From: CAXMST01 sp963790085
GTDB lineage: Bacteria > Actinomycetota > Thermoleophilia > Solirubrobacterales > 70-9
Direction: 5' to 3'
Assembly (NCBI GenBank): GCA_963790085.1
Contig: CAWBNH010000001.1
Coordinates: forward strand, 124,001-188,000
Length of the DNA stretch: 64,000 bases
Shown one piece after another: positions 9,563-18,262 of this stretch. Both the position numbers and the translations under genes were made by a program. The notes beneath the pieces were generated by a model. The model did no database searches. It was not told the origin of the DNA and saw only the letters and a list, made by a program, of their open reading frames with translations. Each line of letters begins with the position of its first letter. Position 1 is the stretch's first letter.

Positions 9563-9645
9563 GGCGGGTGGCGCGACGGCAGCGACCAGGAGTCGTCCCA
9601 GGCTTGGAGGTCGTAGAAGTGCTCCCGCCCTGAGATCGGCGGTGC

Positions 9646-10236
9646 CTATCGATGAAGGCCAAGCGCCCTACTCGTGATCTCCGCCAGCGTCACCCCGATC
9701 AGAGCCCCGGCGATCACGTCGCCCGGATAGTGGACGCCGGTGTGCACCCGCGAGTAGGCGACGGTCACCGCGAGCGCACGCAGCGGGATCGCCGCGCCCG
9801 GTGAGACCTCGCCGACCCCGGTCGCGAACGCGAACGCCGCGGCACTGTGCCCGGAAGGGAACGAACGCGACCCCGGCATCGGCACCCGCCTGGCCCCCGC
9901 CACGCCGTCAGCGCTGGGGCGGGGCCGCCGGGCGAGGAGCTTGAGGCCCGCGTTGACTGCGGTCGCCGTGACCGCCAGCGAGGCGAGGCCGCTCGCGGCG
10001 GCCCTCCGTCCCGTCCCTCCGCCGCCGACCGCGAGCAGGGAGGCGGCCGCGAGCGAGAGCCGCGAGTAGTCCGCGGCGCGCGAGAGCCGGCTCAGCCCGG
10101 CGTCCAGCGCCGGGGTCGAGGTGCCCGCGATCGCCTCGTAGACCGCCAGGTCGAGCCGCTTCAGATCGCCTAGCCATGCCGGCGCCGGCCGCGCGCGCCC
10201 TTCGAGCGGAGCGGGATCATCGGGGTATAGGCTCAC
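9646..10236 (-). CDS. PAP2-family phosphatase
   Basis: 196 residues, membrane-embedded. Family motifs are KLLARRPRP (C1), PSGHSAAAF (C2) and SRVHTGVHYPGDVIAG (C3), with the catalytic His residues in C2 and C3. It dephosphorylates lipid phosphates such as phosphatidate or undecaprenyl pyrophosphate. The GTG start at 10236 lies 7 nt after a TAGGAT box on the minus strand, so it is probably leaderless. Head-to-head with a diacylglycerol-kinase-type gene whose product may make its substrate. Confidence 0.92.
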   Translation of the reverse strand: MSLYPDDPAPLEGRARPAPAWLGDLKRLDLAVYEAIAGTSTPALDAGLSRLSRAADYSRLSLAAASLLAVGGGGTGRRAAASGLASLAVTATAVNAGLKLLARRPRPSADGVAGARRVPMPGSRSFPSGHSAAAFAFATGVGEVSPGAAIPLRALAVTVAYSRVHTGVHYPGDVIAGALIGVTLAEITSRALGLHR

Positions 10237-10249
10237 CGGATTGATCCTA
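10228..10249. promoter_or_regulatory. overlapping divergent leaderless promoters of PAP2 and lipid kinase
   Basis: Plus strand: TAGGCT 10228-10233, then 6 nt, then ATT 10240 in frame with the kinase. Minus strand: TAGGAT 10249-10244, then 7 nt, then GTG 10236. The two -10 boxes are 10 bp apart, so initiation at one should exclude the other. Confidence 0.45.
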
Positions 10250-11535
10250 CGGCCAAGACGCGACTCGCCGCGACCCTGGCGCTGGCGCTCGGCGCGCTCA
10301 CGGCTGTGGCCGCGGCGTACGCCGCGCTCACCAACTTCCCGCGCGGCCTGATTCTCGCGCTGCTGCTGGTGACGGCCGCGACCGCGGCCTGGTACGGCCT
10401 GATCCGCTTCGGCCCGGCGCGGATCGCAGGCTTGATCTGCTCGGCGCTGCTGCTGTTGACGGCGCTGCTGATCCTGATCATCGACGGCGGGGTGCTCGAG
10501 GCGACTCTGGTCGGCGCGGGCGCGGCCGCCACGCTGCTGGCGACGAGGGCCGCGTTCGCCACCAGGGTGCCGTTGCCGCCGGCCGCGGACCCGGCCGCCG
10601 CGATCCTGGTCTTCAATCCGAAGTCGGGCGGCGGCAAGGCGGAGCGATTCGATCTCGCCGAGGAGGCGCGGACTCGCGGGATCGAGGCGATCGAGCTGGG
10701 GCCCGACGACAACCTCGAGCGGCTGGTTCGCGACGCGGTCGCCCGTGGCGCCGACGCGGTTGCGATGGCCGGCGGTGACGGCTCCCAGGCAATCGCCGCC
10801 GCGATCGCCGCCGAGCACGATCTCCCCTACGCGTGCATTCCGGCGGGGACGCGCAACCACTTCGCACTCGACCTCGGCGTCGACCGTGACGACGTGGTCG
10901 GCGCCCTCGACGCCTTCTGCGGCGGCGGCGAGCGGCGCGTCGACCTGGCGGAGGTGAACGGGCGCGTCTTCGTCAACAACGTCTCTCTCGGCCTCTATGC
11001 GGAGGCCGTCCAGCGCGAGGGCTATCGCGAGGCGAAGCTGAGGACGATCATCGACACGATGCCGGAGGTGCTCGGGCCCGAGGGCGAGGGCCTCGACCTG
11101 CGCTGGACCGGGCCCGGAGGGCAGACCCACGGCTCCGGGGCGGCGATCCTGGTCTCGAACAACCGCTACCGGCTCGGCCACGCGGTCGGCTCGGGCACCC
11201 GACCGCGAATCGACGACGGGGTGCTCGGGATAACGGTCGCCGGCGCGCCCCGGGGGCGCGGCGAGCGGCGGCGGGGCCTACAGCGCCCCTGGCGCGAGTT
11301 CTCGGCCGCCAGCTTCGAGGTCGATTCGGAGCGGACGGTCGCCGCCGGAATCGACGGTGAGGCGGTGACGCTCGAGCCGCCGCTCGAGTTCCGGATCCTT
11401 CCCGACGCTCTGCGCGTGCGGATCGCCCGCCAGCACCCCGGCACATCTCCCTCGGCCCGGGTGCCCGAGAGCCTGCTCGGCACCCCCAGGGCCCTGCTGG
11501 CGATGGCCGCTGGGCACCAGGCCGCTGCCGGTTAG
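10240..11535 (+). CDS. diacylglycerol kinase family lipid kinase with N-terminal membrane helices
   Basis: About 431 residues if started at ATT 10240. Two hydrophobic stretches lie at ~10-30 and ~35-80. The catalytic domain begins ILVFNPKSGGGKAERF, followed by AGGDGSQ (canonical GGDGT/S nucleotide loop) and AGTRNHFALDLG. It phosphorylates diacylglycerol or a related lipid at the inner membrane face. The first canonical start is GTG 10306, which would cut off the first membrane helix. The TAGGCT-N6-ATT arrangement suggests a leaderless ATT start. The Pro/Ala-containing tail past ~400 is not part of the core fold. Confidence 0.85.
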   Translation: MDPTAKTRLAATLALALGALTAVAAAYAALTNFPRGLILALLLVTAATAAWYGLIRFGPARIAGLICSALLLLTALLILIIDGGVLEATLVGAGAAATLLATRAAFATRVPLPPAADPAAAILVFNPKSGGGKAERFDLAEEARTRGIEAIELGPDDNLERLVRDAVARGADAVAMAGGDGSQAIAAAIAAEHDLPYACIPAGTRNHFALDLGVDRDDVVGALDAFCGGGERRVDLAEVNGRVFVNNVSLGLYAEAVQREGYREAKLRTIIDTMPEVLGPEGEGLDLRWTGPGGQTHGSGAAILVSNNRYRLGHAVGSGTRPRIDDGVLGITVAGAPRGRGERRRGLQRPWREFSAASFEVDSERTVAAGIDGEAVTLEPPLEFRILPDALRVRIARQHPGTSPSARVPESLLGTPRALLAMAAGHQAAAG

Positions 11536-11580
11536 ACGGCTGGGGCGTCGGCGGCCGGTCGCGGCGGGCCAGGACGGCAG

Positions 11581-11611
11581 AGAGAAGCCCGCTCTGAGAG
11601 CGGGCTTCTCT
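11581..11611. terminator. strong bidirectional hairpin terminator
   Basis: A perfect 14-bp stem (AGAGAAGCCCGCTC / GAGCGGGCTTCTCT) with a 3-nt loop lies between the convergent lipid kinase gene and the membrane-protein gene at 11643. It works for both strands by symmetry. Confidence 0.85.
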
Positions 11612-11642
11612 ACCTACTGATGGAGCTGTGTCTGGACCCCGC

Positions 11643-12026
11643 CTAGACGCCGGCCGCCTCCTGATCCTCTCCGTAGACGACGATCCCCCAGACGACCCAG
11701 ACGCTGACGAAGAACACGGCAAGCGACCACCACGGGTAGGCGCCGCCGATCGAGAGCAGTGCCCCGATCGCGCCGAGGGTACCGGCGACGATGCCGATCA
11801 CCTGGCCGTAGACGTTCCCCGAGGCGAGCGAGAAGCCTCCGGTGAGCTGTAGGACCCCGACGATGATCAGCACCCAGCCCAGGGTGTTGAGGTTGTCGAG
11901 CACGAATCGCGTGTCCCCGACGAAGATGTTGGCGTCGCCGAGCGCTCCGATCCCGTACATGATGTTGATGATGCCGAGCATCATCAACATGATCGCCGCG
12001 AACAGTGTGCGACCTGCACCTCTCAT
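11643..12026 (-). CDS. DUF7144-family four-helix membrane protein
   Basis: 127 residues with four hydrophobic helices and the family-like end GGAYPWWSLAVFFVSVWVVW. AGAAGGAG precedes the ATG. Such proteins are widespread in actinobacteria, often next to stress genes; no activity is known to me. Monocistronic between the terminator and the divergent gene at 12192. Confidence 0.8.
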   Translation of the reverse strand: MRGAGRTLFAAIMLMMLGIINIMYGIGALGDANIFVGDTRFVLDNLNTLGWVLIIVGVLQLTGGFSLASGNVYGQVIGIVAGTLGAIGALLSIGGAYPWWSLAVFFVSVWVVWGIVVYGEDQEAAGV

Positions 12027-12191
12027 GACTACTCCTTCTTAGATGGTTCCCTGATCGCGAACCGCGGGCCCGCGACCACGGGCGCTGTGGCTTGTACTTC
12101 GCCCCCGGCGGTCCTGCTCCTCTAGCTGCCACTGTCGACTGCCGGCCAGAGTCGATCTTGCCCGCTCAAGGCCCCACCGTAAGATCACTGC

Positions 12192-12581
12192 GTGAGTGAC
12201 GTCGAGCGGTTCCGCTTCGCATTCGCGCGGGCGTACCGGGCGCCCGCCGCTGCGTTTGGCATCACGCCCGCGACCGCCTGGGTCGACGTCGGCGAGCGAG
12301 CCCTCGAGGTTCGCTTCGGTCCCTGGCGGCTCTCGAGTCCGCTGGCAAACATCACCGATGCCGTGGTAACCGGGCCATACGCGTTCTGGAAGACCGCCGG
12401 CCCCGCGCGCCTGGCGATCACCGACCGGGGCCTGACGTTCGCGACCAACGGGAGGCGCGGCGTGCTGATCTCGTTTCGCACCCAGGTCCGGGGACTGGAG
12501 CCGCTTGGAGTCGTCCGTCACCCTGAGCTGACCGTCACCGTCGCCGAGGTGGACAGGCTGGCGCAGCTGCTGGGAGGCTAG
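12192..12581 (+). CDS. conserved hypothetical protein, probably PH-like beta fold
   Basis: 129 residues, mixed beta, with a PWRLSSPLANI element and a C-terminal amphipathic helix (VAEVDRLAQLL). No catalytic motif is visible. TAAGAT lies 6 nt before the GTG start, implying a leaderless mRNA. Its stop codon overlaps the stop of the convergent dehydrogenase gene by CTAG. I recall similar actinobacterial proteins only as uncharacterised. Confidence 0.7.
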   Translation: MSDVERFRFAFARAYRAPAAAFGITPATAWVDVGERALEVRFGPWRLSSPLANITDAVVTGPYAFWKTAGPARLAITDRGLTFATNGRRGVLISFRTQVRGLEPLGVVRHPELTVTVAEVDRLAQLLGG

Positions 12582-13798
12582 GCGCGCAGCCGGCCGACGA
12601 CGCGCTCGGCGTCCTCCTGCTCCATGTATTTCGGGACGCCGTAGAGATCGAACGCCTCCTCGATCGCCGCGGTCGCGATCACTGGGATGTCCTCGGCCTC
12701 GATCTCGCTGAGCGTCTCGGGGATGCCGATGTCGCGGCTCAGCTCCCGTACGGCCGCGATCAGCCGATCGGCGAGCGCGGCATCGGAGCTCGGTCCAACG
12801 TCCTCCTCGAGACCGACGACCCGCGCGAGATCCGCGAACCTCGGGGCGCAGGCCTCCTTCGAGTACTCCATGACGTGCGGCAGGGTGACGGCGTTGGCGA
12901 GCCCGTGCGGTACGTGGTAGAGGCCGCCGAGCTTGTGCGCGATGCCGTGCACGTATCCGAGCCCGACCGCCGTGAACGACACCCCGCCCTCGAAGGCGGC
13001 CAGCGCCATCCCCTCGCGGGCCTCGAGATCATCGCCGTTCTCGTAGGCGTTGCGCAGGTGCTCGAACACCAGCCTGACCGTCGCCTTCGAGGCGCGCTCG
13101 CTCTCGGGGGTCGCCCGGGTGGAGACGTAGGACTCGATGCCGTGGGTCAGAGCGTCCATGCCGGTGGCCGCGGTGATCGCCGGCGGCAGGCCCCTGGTGA
13201 TCTCGGGGTCGAGCGCCGCTGCCAGGGGGACCAGCTTGTGGTCGGCGATCGCGTACTTGCGCCGCTCGGCCTCGTTGGTGACGACGGCGGCGACGGTCAC
13301 CTCCGCCCCGGTTCCGGAGGTGGTCGGCACGGCGAACAGGGGCAGCGGCGGCTTCCGGACCTTGAACGGCCCCTCCATCTTGGCGACGGGCTTGTCGTTG
13401 GTGACGCCGGCGGCGATCACCTTGGCCGCGTCGATCGCCGAGCCGCCGCCGAAGCCGAGCACGGCCTCGCTGCGCTCCCGGCGGGCGAGCGCGATCCCGC
13501 TCTCGACCTGCCGCTCGGTCGGGTTCGGCTCGATCTCGTCGAAGACGACGACGTCGATCCCGTTCGACTCGAGACGCTCGACGCAGCCACTGTGCAGACC
13601 GAGCTTGACGATTCCCGCGTCGGTCACCAGCAGCAGCCGCTCGAACCCGTAGGTGCCGATGTGGTCGGCCAGGCGGTCGATCGACCCCGGCCCGATCATC
13701 AGCCGTGGCTGATTGAACGGCAGCACCTTGACGGCGAGGTCGAAGCCGCGCATCTTCGTCTTGTGCGCAGCGACGCGCAGTGCGTAGGAGGAATCCAC
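12578..13798 (-). CDS. iron-containing alcohol dehydrogenase family protein
   Basis: 406 residues. NAD-binding GGGSAIDAAK and the PTTSGTGAEVT motif are present. The metal ligands fit Asp of LDPEI and the His residues of DALTHGIE and GIAHKLGGLYHVPHG. The family oxidises alcohols or 2-hydroxyacids to carbonyls. The closest type by eye is the hydroxyacid-oxoacid/short-chain alcohol dehydrogenase branch. TAGTCT lies 8 nt before the GTG start. The last 27 codons have a diverged copy at 32798-32881. Confidence 0.92.
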   Translation of the reverse strand: MDSSYALRVAAHKTKMRGFDLAVKVLPFNQPRLMIGPGSIDRLADHIGTYGFERLLLVTDAGIVKLGLHSGCVERLESNGIDVVVFDEIEPNPTERQVESGIALARRERSEAVLGFGGGSAIDAAKVIAAGVTNDKPVAKMEGPFKVRKPPLPLFAVPTTSGTGAEVTVAAVVTNEAERRKYAIADHKLVPLAAALDPEITRGLPPAITAATGMDALTHGIESYVSTRATPESERASKATVRLVFEHLRNAYENGDDLEAREGMALAAFEGGVSFTAVGLGYVHGIAHKLGGLYHVPHGLANAVTLPHVMEYSKEACAPRFADLARVVGLEEDVGPSSDAALADRLIAAVRELSRDIGIPETLSEIEAEDIPVIATAAIEEAFDLYGVPKYMEQEDAERVVGRLRA

Positions 13799-13853
13799 GA
13801 CTCCGCAGACTAGTGGGCCGGCGACAGGCCGCGGCTACGCGCGCACCTCAGCC

Positions 13854-13964
13854 CTACTGCGTGCCCCGCCATACGTAGGTGAGCGCGATGCCCATCTCGT
13901 CCTGCCACGACTGTGAGTCGTCGTACCGGGCGGTCAGCCGGTAGTCACGGCCGGCGACGGGCTT
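13854..13964 (-). pseudogene. C-terminal remnant of an unidentified secreted-type protein
   Basis: A 36-codon stretch ending in TAG reads like a real protein end (RDYRLTARYDDSQSW then MGIALTYVWRGTQ). The Y-D-x-S...M-G-I-x-x-x-Y pattern resembles ends of beta-sandwich proteins. Its upstream part is replaced by the end of the dehalogenase gene, so only a tail remains. Family not identified. Confidence 0.35.
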
Positions 13965-13972
13965 ACCGTGCG

Positions 13973-14878
13973 CTAACCGTCGAGCCCGCGGACCCACTCG
14001 GCAATGAGCTCGCCGATCTCCGCGCCGGAGTCCTCCTGGACGTAGTGCAGGCCGCGGACCCTGACCTCACGCTGGTTCGGCCAGGCCCGGCAGAACTCTC
14101 GCTGAGGGCCGGCGAGGATCGCCCCGGGCTCGGCGTCGACGTAGAGCTTCGGCACCTCGGTCTCCGAGAGCCAGGCGGCGTAGTCGGAGACGATCTCGAC
14201 GACGTCGGCGGGCTCACCCTCGATCGGGATCTCGCGCGGCCAACGGAGCGTTGGGCGCCTCGACTCGCCCGGCTCGCTGAAGGGCCGCCGATACTCCTCC
14301 ATCTCCCGCGGCTCGAGCTCGCGCAGGATCGAGCTGGGCAGGATTCGCTCGACGAAGAAGTTGCCGTCGAGAACCATCTCCTCGCCCGCCGGCGAGCGCA
14401 TCTCCTGGAAGGCCCGGCGAGCACCCTCGGGCCATTCGTCCCAGTTGAGTGGGCGAACGATCGCCTCCATGTAGGCGATCCCGGCGACCCGCCCAGGGTT
14501 GCGCCGGGCCCAGTCGAACAGCAGCGCCGAGCCCCAATCGTGGCCGACGAGTACCAACCGCTCCTCGGGCAAGATCTTGTCGAGCAGCGCGTCGAGATAG
14601 TGGCGATGCTCGCGGAAGCCGAAGGACTCCGGGCCGGCATCGACCGGACGTGCCGAGTCACCCATCCCGATCAGATCGGGGGCGATACAGCGTCCGACCG
14701 GTCGCAGCTTCTCGATCACGTCGCGCCACAGGAACGACGAGGTCGGGTTGCCGTGCTGGAGGAGGAAGGTGGGCTGCCCCTCCCCCTCCTCGGCATAGGC
14801 CATCTCGACGCCCTCGACGACGACGCGCCGCTTGCGCTCGTTGAACCGCTCGGGATCGGGGGTGGTCACGCCGCCCAT
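13973..14878 (-). CDS. haloalkane dehalogenase (DhaA/LinB-like alpha/beta hydrolase)
   Basis: 301 residues. HGNPTSSFLWR supplies the halide-stabilising Asn (44). The nucleophile elbow is VGHDWGS with Asp114 and the neighbouring Trp115. Glu138 (YMEAI) and His278 (GLHYVQEDS) complete the Asp-His-Glu catalytic pentad of subfamily II. It hydrolyses carbon-halogen bonds of haloalkanes to alcohols in the cytosol (EC 3.8.1.5). Stands alone. A neighbouring alcohol dehydrogenase could oxidise the product alcohol, but the genes are not clearly co-transcribed. Confidence 0.92.
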   Translation of the reverse strand: MGGVTTPDPERFNERKRRVVVEGVEMAYAEEGEGQPTFLLQHGNPTSSFLWRDVIEKLRPVGRCIAPDLIGMGDSARPVDAGPESFGFREHRHYLDALLDKILPEERLVLVGHDWGSALLFDWARRNPGRVAGIAYMEAIVRPLNWDEWPEGARRAFQEMRSPAGEEMVLDGNFFVERILPSSILRELEPREMEEYRRPFSEPGESRRPTLRWPREIPIEGEPADVVEIVSDYAAWLSETEVPKLYVDAEPGAILAGPQREFCRAWPNQREVRVRGLHYVQEDSGAEIGELIAEWVRGLDG

Positions 14879-14936
14879 TCTTACTCACGCGCCGCGACGG
14901 CCCCGGCCATCGCCATGATCCGGGCGGCGAGACGGC

Positions 14937-15242
14937 CTAAGTGCCGAGGATCTTGGCCTTCTGAGCTGCGAACTCCTCGTCGGTGAGGATCCCCTGCTGC
15001 TTGAGCTCGCCCAGCTCCTTGAGCTGATCGATGGTCGAGGCCTGGGGCGCCGCGCCCGCGGCCTGCGGCGGAGGCGCCTGCTGTCCCTGCGGCTGCTGGG
15101 CCTCATAGCGGTAGTCCGCCGGCTGCTGGCCACCCTGCTGCTGCCACTTGGTGGCCTGACGGCGGGAGACGCGGTTGCTCACCGCCGTGGCCGTGCCGGC
15201 GACGGCGGCGGTGCGTGCTACCCCTCGTATCAATCCTGGCAT
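14937..15242 (-). CDS. SHOCT-domain protein
   Basis: 101 residues. A basic N-terminus (RGVARTAAVAGTATAVSNR) and a Gln/Pro/Ala-rich linker lead to a C-terminal SHOCT motif (LKELGELKQQGILTDEEF). AGGAGG precedes the ATG. It lies 11 nt downstream of the DUF6325 gene, and the two form an operon that is a common pair in actinobacteria. SHOCT domains are thought to mediate oligomerisation. Confidence 0.88.
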   Translation of the reverse strand: MPGLIRGVARTAAVAGTATAVSNRVSRRQATKWQQQGGQQPADYRYEAQQPQGQQAPPPQAAGAAPQASTIDQLKELGELKQQGILTDEEFAAQKAKILGT

Positions 15243-15253
15243 CTGGTTGCCTC

Positions 15254-15691
15254 CTAGGCGTTGGCCTCGGCGGCGTCGAGCGCCGCGAGGACCGCTTGAA
15301 CGGGAATCCGGCCGCTGGCGACCAGTTGGCCGCCGCTACGGCGCACCGCGCTCGCGAACGGCGCCGCCCAGCTGTTCTCGAAGACGAGCAGGGCCGCGGA
15401 GGTGCCGGGCTCGAGCGCCTTCGCCGCCTCCTCAACGTCGTCGTCGCCGAGCAGGCCTGATGAGGCTCCCTCGAGCTCCGCGAAGGCCTCGATCCCGAGA
15501 TCGGAGAGCTCCAGGCCGGCGGTGTTTCCGTCCTCGTCCTTGGTGATGAAGGCGAGGTCGAGGATCCGAATCAGGCCCTGCTCGACCAGGTCGAGCAGGT
15601 GCGGGACGGCCTCGCCGTTTGGCTGCTTGCCGGGCCACTCGACGACGATGTAGTCGATCGGCCCGATCTCTTCGTGCTCTTCGGAGTTCAT
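15254..15691 (-). CDS. DUF6325-family protein
   Basis: 145 residues from MNSEEHEEIGPIDYIVVEWPG. The family core is GPIDYIVV...LDLVEQGLIRILDLAFITKDEDG..LELSD, followed by a C-terminal half with ALLVFENSWAAPFASAVRRSGG. TAGTCT lies 8 nt before the ATG, which fixes this start over a longer open frame. Probable membrane-stress accessory protein co-expressed with the SHOCT protein; no activity known. Confidence 0.85.
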   Translation of the reverse strand: MNSEEHEEIGPIDYIVVEWPGKQPNGEAVPHLLDLVEQGLIRILDLAFITKDEDGNTAGLELSDLGIEAFAELEGASSGLLGDDDVEEAAKALEPGTSAALLVFENSWAAPFASAVRRSGGQLVASGRIPVQAVLAALDAAEANA

Positions 15692-15804
15692 CGGCGCTGA
15701 GACTACCGGAAGCCGGGCGGGGTGTCGTGCGGGGAAGGCGCGACGGTAGCCGCGATCTGGAGCCTGCATACAGCCCAGGCCTGGGGGCGGGGGCTCCGGT
15801 CTGC

Positions 15805-16884
15805 TCAGCCCAGCGCGGCTCGGAGTGCCGCGCAGGCATCGTCGTCGACGGTGATCTCGGTCGGATGCGGATCGGAGTGCGCGAGGGGCCAGGTGGCGAT
15901 TTCATCGCCGTCGGAGGTATGAGCGACAAGCGCCACCGGCGGACCGCCCTCGCGGGCCGTCTCGGTGACCTCGAGCTCCGCCCAGACGGCTGCGCCCGGC
16001 GGGCAGGCTCCCAGCCATCGCCGCATCCCCTGCTCGTAGCGACGCCGCCCCTCCTCGGGTAGATAGTCGCGGACGATCGACTGGAACGCGATCGCGCGCG
16101 GGCTCGACGCGTCAAGTCTCGGCAGGCGGGCGGGGATGTCCACAGCGGTGAGCCGCTCGATGGTCGGCGCCGCGCCCCGATCGGCGAGCGCGCGGAATGC
16201 GTCGATCGCGGCCTCGAGGCGCCGGCCCCGTTCCCGCTGACCCGGCCAGACCGAGGCCCGGAGCCAGCGTGCGCCGTCCTCATCGAGCACGTCGACCGGC
16301 CGCAAGTCGAACCCGGCACGGCGCTCGACCGGGGGCAGCGGCTCGAGGCGCAGCGCGGCGCCGTCGCTGCGCGTCCACTCCATCGGCAGCCGGTCGGCGA
16401 CGAGATTGAGCCCGCCGCTGCAGCCGATCTCGAACAACCCCAGGGGACGATCGGGGTCGGCTGCAGCCGCGATCGCCGCAGGCAGGATCCAGGCGATCGC
16501 CCGGGTCGGGTCGTTGGTCTGAAGGCTGCGGCCGGCGAGTGAGCTCCAGAGGTGCCGCCGGTCGGGCGCGAGCGCCGCTGCGACCGCGGCGTCCGTTGCC
16601 GCCTCCGGATCCGGGTCGGCGACCTGGATGGCCTGCCAGAGCGGATGCTCGGGACCCTCGCGGAGGGCGTCGTCGCGCACCGAGGCCAGCAACAGCAGGG
16701 GTCGCTCGTACCAGGCGCCGAACCGCCGCCCGGCCCACGCCTCGCGCAGACGAGCGCGCAGCGGCTCATCGAGCGCTGCCGAGAGCGCCTCGAGCAGACG
16801 GCCGCAGGCGGGCGCTCGCGGGGAGACGAACTCAACCTGGGCGGCCAAGTCGTCCTCGAAGCCCTCGGTCGGATCCCGCCTCAA
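15805..16884 (-). CDS. DUF2332-family protein
   Basis: 359 residues. Family features include CGRLLEALS near the N-terminus, ARPxxLLLASVRD-like helical text, the SLQTNDPTRA segment and a Rossmann-like LFEIGCSGGLNLVADR glycine-rich loop that resembles a methyltransferase motif I. The TTG start at 16884 is supported by TACCGT 7 nt upstream. Function unknown; a SAM-binding role is possible from the glycine-rich loop. Confidence 0.85.
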   Translation of the reverse strand: MRRDPTEGFEDDLAAQVEFVSPRAPACGRLLEALSAALDEPLRARLREAWAGRRFGAWYERPLLLLASVRDDALREGPEHPLWQAIQVADPDPEAATDAAVAAALAPDRRHLWSSLAGRSLQTNDPTRAIAWILPAAIAAAADPDRPLGLFEIGCSGGLNLVADRLPMEWTRSDGAALRLEPLPPVERRAGFDLRPVDVLDEDGARWLRASVWPGQRERGRRLEAAIDAFRALADRGAAPTIERLTAVDIPARLPRLDASSPRAIAFQSIVRDYLPEEGRRRYEQGMRRWLGACPPGAAVWAELEVTETAREGGPPVALVAHTSDGDEIATWPLAHSDPHPTEITVDDDACAALRAALG

Positions 16885-16971
16885 GCGGCCAACGGTAGCC
16901 AGTTGAGGCCTTCGACGGGCGACTGGCGCGGCCGAGAACGGCCCTGGCCCTTGCCGTCCGGCAGGACGCAG

Positions 16972-17661
16972 CTACCAGGAGCCGTCGTCTCCGGGCTCCA
17001 AGCTACCCCGCATCGCCGTGAGGGCGGCGGCGCGGGCGCGGAGCTTGGTGCCGAGATGCGCCTGCTCGTTGGCGGCCTTGGCGGCGGCGACGGCCTCCGA
17101 GACTGCAACCTCGAACTCCTCGCCCGGCTCGGCAACGCGATCGAGGAAGCCGGCCGCTCGCGCGTCCTCGGGCGAGAAGAGCTCGCCGGTCAGTGTCGCG
17201 CGGTCATGCCAGCCGCGGCTGAGGCGATGGCCTGCGAGGGCGATCCCAAAGCGCGGGATCGTGAGCCCGATCACGACCTCGTTGAGGCCGATGTTGAACT
17301 CGCCCGCGGTCCCGATCCGCAGATCGGAGGCCAGCAGGACGAAGCCGCCCATCGCGATGCCATGGCCCGTGCATGCCGAGATCACCGGCCTGGGGAACGA
17401 GAACAACCGCTCCCCGAGCCGTGCGCCCAGGCCCAGCATCTCGTCCGTGCGCTCGGCGATCGACTTGAGATCGAAGCCGGCCGAGAAGATGCCCTCCCGG
17501 CCCCTGATGACGACGATGCTCCCCTCCCGCTCGGCCTCGTCGAGGGCCGAATGCAGCGCCTCGAGCATCGGGACGGAGAAGGCGTTGACGCGTCCATCGT
17601 CCAGTGTGATCGTGCGGACGCCGGAGCTGAGATTCGTCGTCAATAGCCCGTCGTCGCTCAT
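16972..17661 (-). CDS. enoyl-CoA hydratase/isomerase family protein
   Basis: 229 residues of crotonase fold. The first oxyanion-hole segment is GIFSAGFDLKSI and the second is CTGHGIAMGGFVLLASDLRIG. The two Glu residues of classic hydratases are not evident at the usual positions, so it may be an isomerase or other crotonase. It ends without the usual C-terminal helix extension. TAGGCT lies 7 nt before the ATG. Confidence 0.88.
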   Translation of the reverse strand: MSDDGLLTTNLSSGVRTITLDDGRVNAFSVPMLEALHSALDEAEREGSIVVIRGREGIFSAGFDLKSIAERTDEMLGLGARLGERLFSFPRPVISACTGHGIAMGGFVLLASDLRIGTAGEFNIGLNEVVIGLTIPRFGIALAGHRLSRGWHDRATLTGELFSPEDARAAGFLDRVAEPGEEFEVAVSEAVAAAKAANEQAHLGTKLRARAAALTAMRGSLEPGDDGSW

Positions 17662-17788
17662 CGGAGTGAGCCTAACCGGGTTGGCGCGGCGCCGGTTCCC
17701 GAGAGGCTGATCCGCAGCGGGTCGCGGACTGACCGATGCCGCCTCGCAGGCGTATAACTCCAGGTGCAAACGACAGGAGAGGTGCCCA

Positions 17789-18070
17789 ATGTACGCACGC
17801 GTAGTGAGGTTCACCGACGTCGACCCCGAGCACATCGAAGGCCGGCTCAAGCAGCGCGTCGAGGAGGGGCCTCCGGAGGGGGTACCCGCGACCGCGATCC
17901 AGTTCCTCCACGACGCCGAGCAGCGAACCGTCGTCGTCGTCCAGCTCTTCGATACCGCCGAGGACATGAGCGCCAGCGAGGCGGCCCTGTCCGGGATGGA
18001 CCCGTCGGAGACGCCCGGGACGCGGGCATCGGTGGACCGCTGCGAGATCAAGATCGACATGCGCGTCTAG
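17789..18070 (+). CDS. small ABM-like (dimeric alpha/beta barrel) protein
   Basis: 93 residues beginning MYARVVRFTDVDPEHIE. The beta-alpha-beta pattern and the VVVVQLFDTAEDM strand suit a ferredoxin-like monooxygenase/ABM-type dimer. AGGAG lies upstream of the ATG. No catalytic residues can be assigned. A related-looking 100-residue protein is encoded at 41352. Confidence 0.72.
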   Translation: MYARVVRFTDVDPEHIEGRLKQRVEEGPPEGVPATAIQFLHDAEQRTVVVVQLFDTAEDMSASEAALSGMDPSETPGTRASVDRCEIKIDMRV

Positions 18071-18262
18071 GAATCCGCAGACCCGCGCACCGCACCGCCT
18101 CAGGCGAGCCGGCCTGAGGCAGGGAGAAGAGGCCGCAGAAGTTGGCGCTCTGGCAGCGGAAGACGCTGCGAGGAGCTGCTCGCCGCGGTCGGCTACAGAT
18201 CGGTTCAGGGACCGTTCGTCGAGACAGCGCTGCTCGAGCCCGGGTTCGGCGATACTGCGTCG

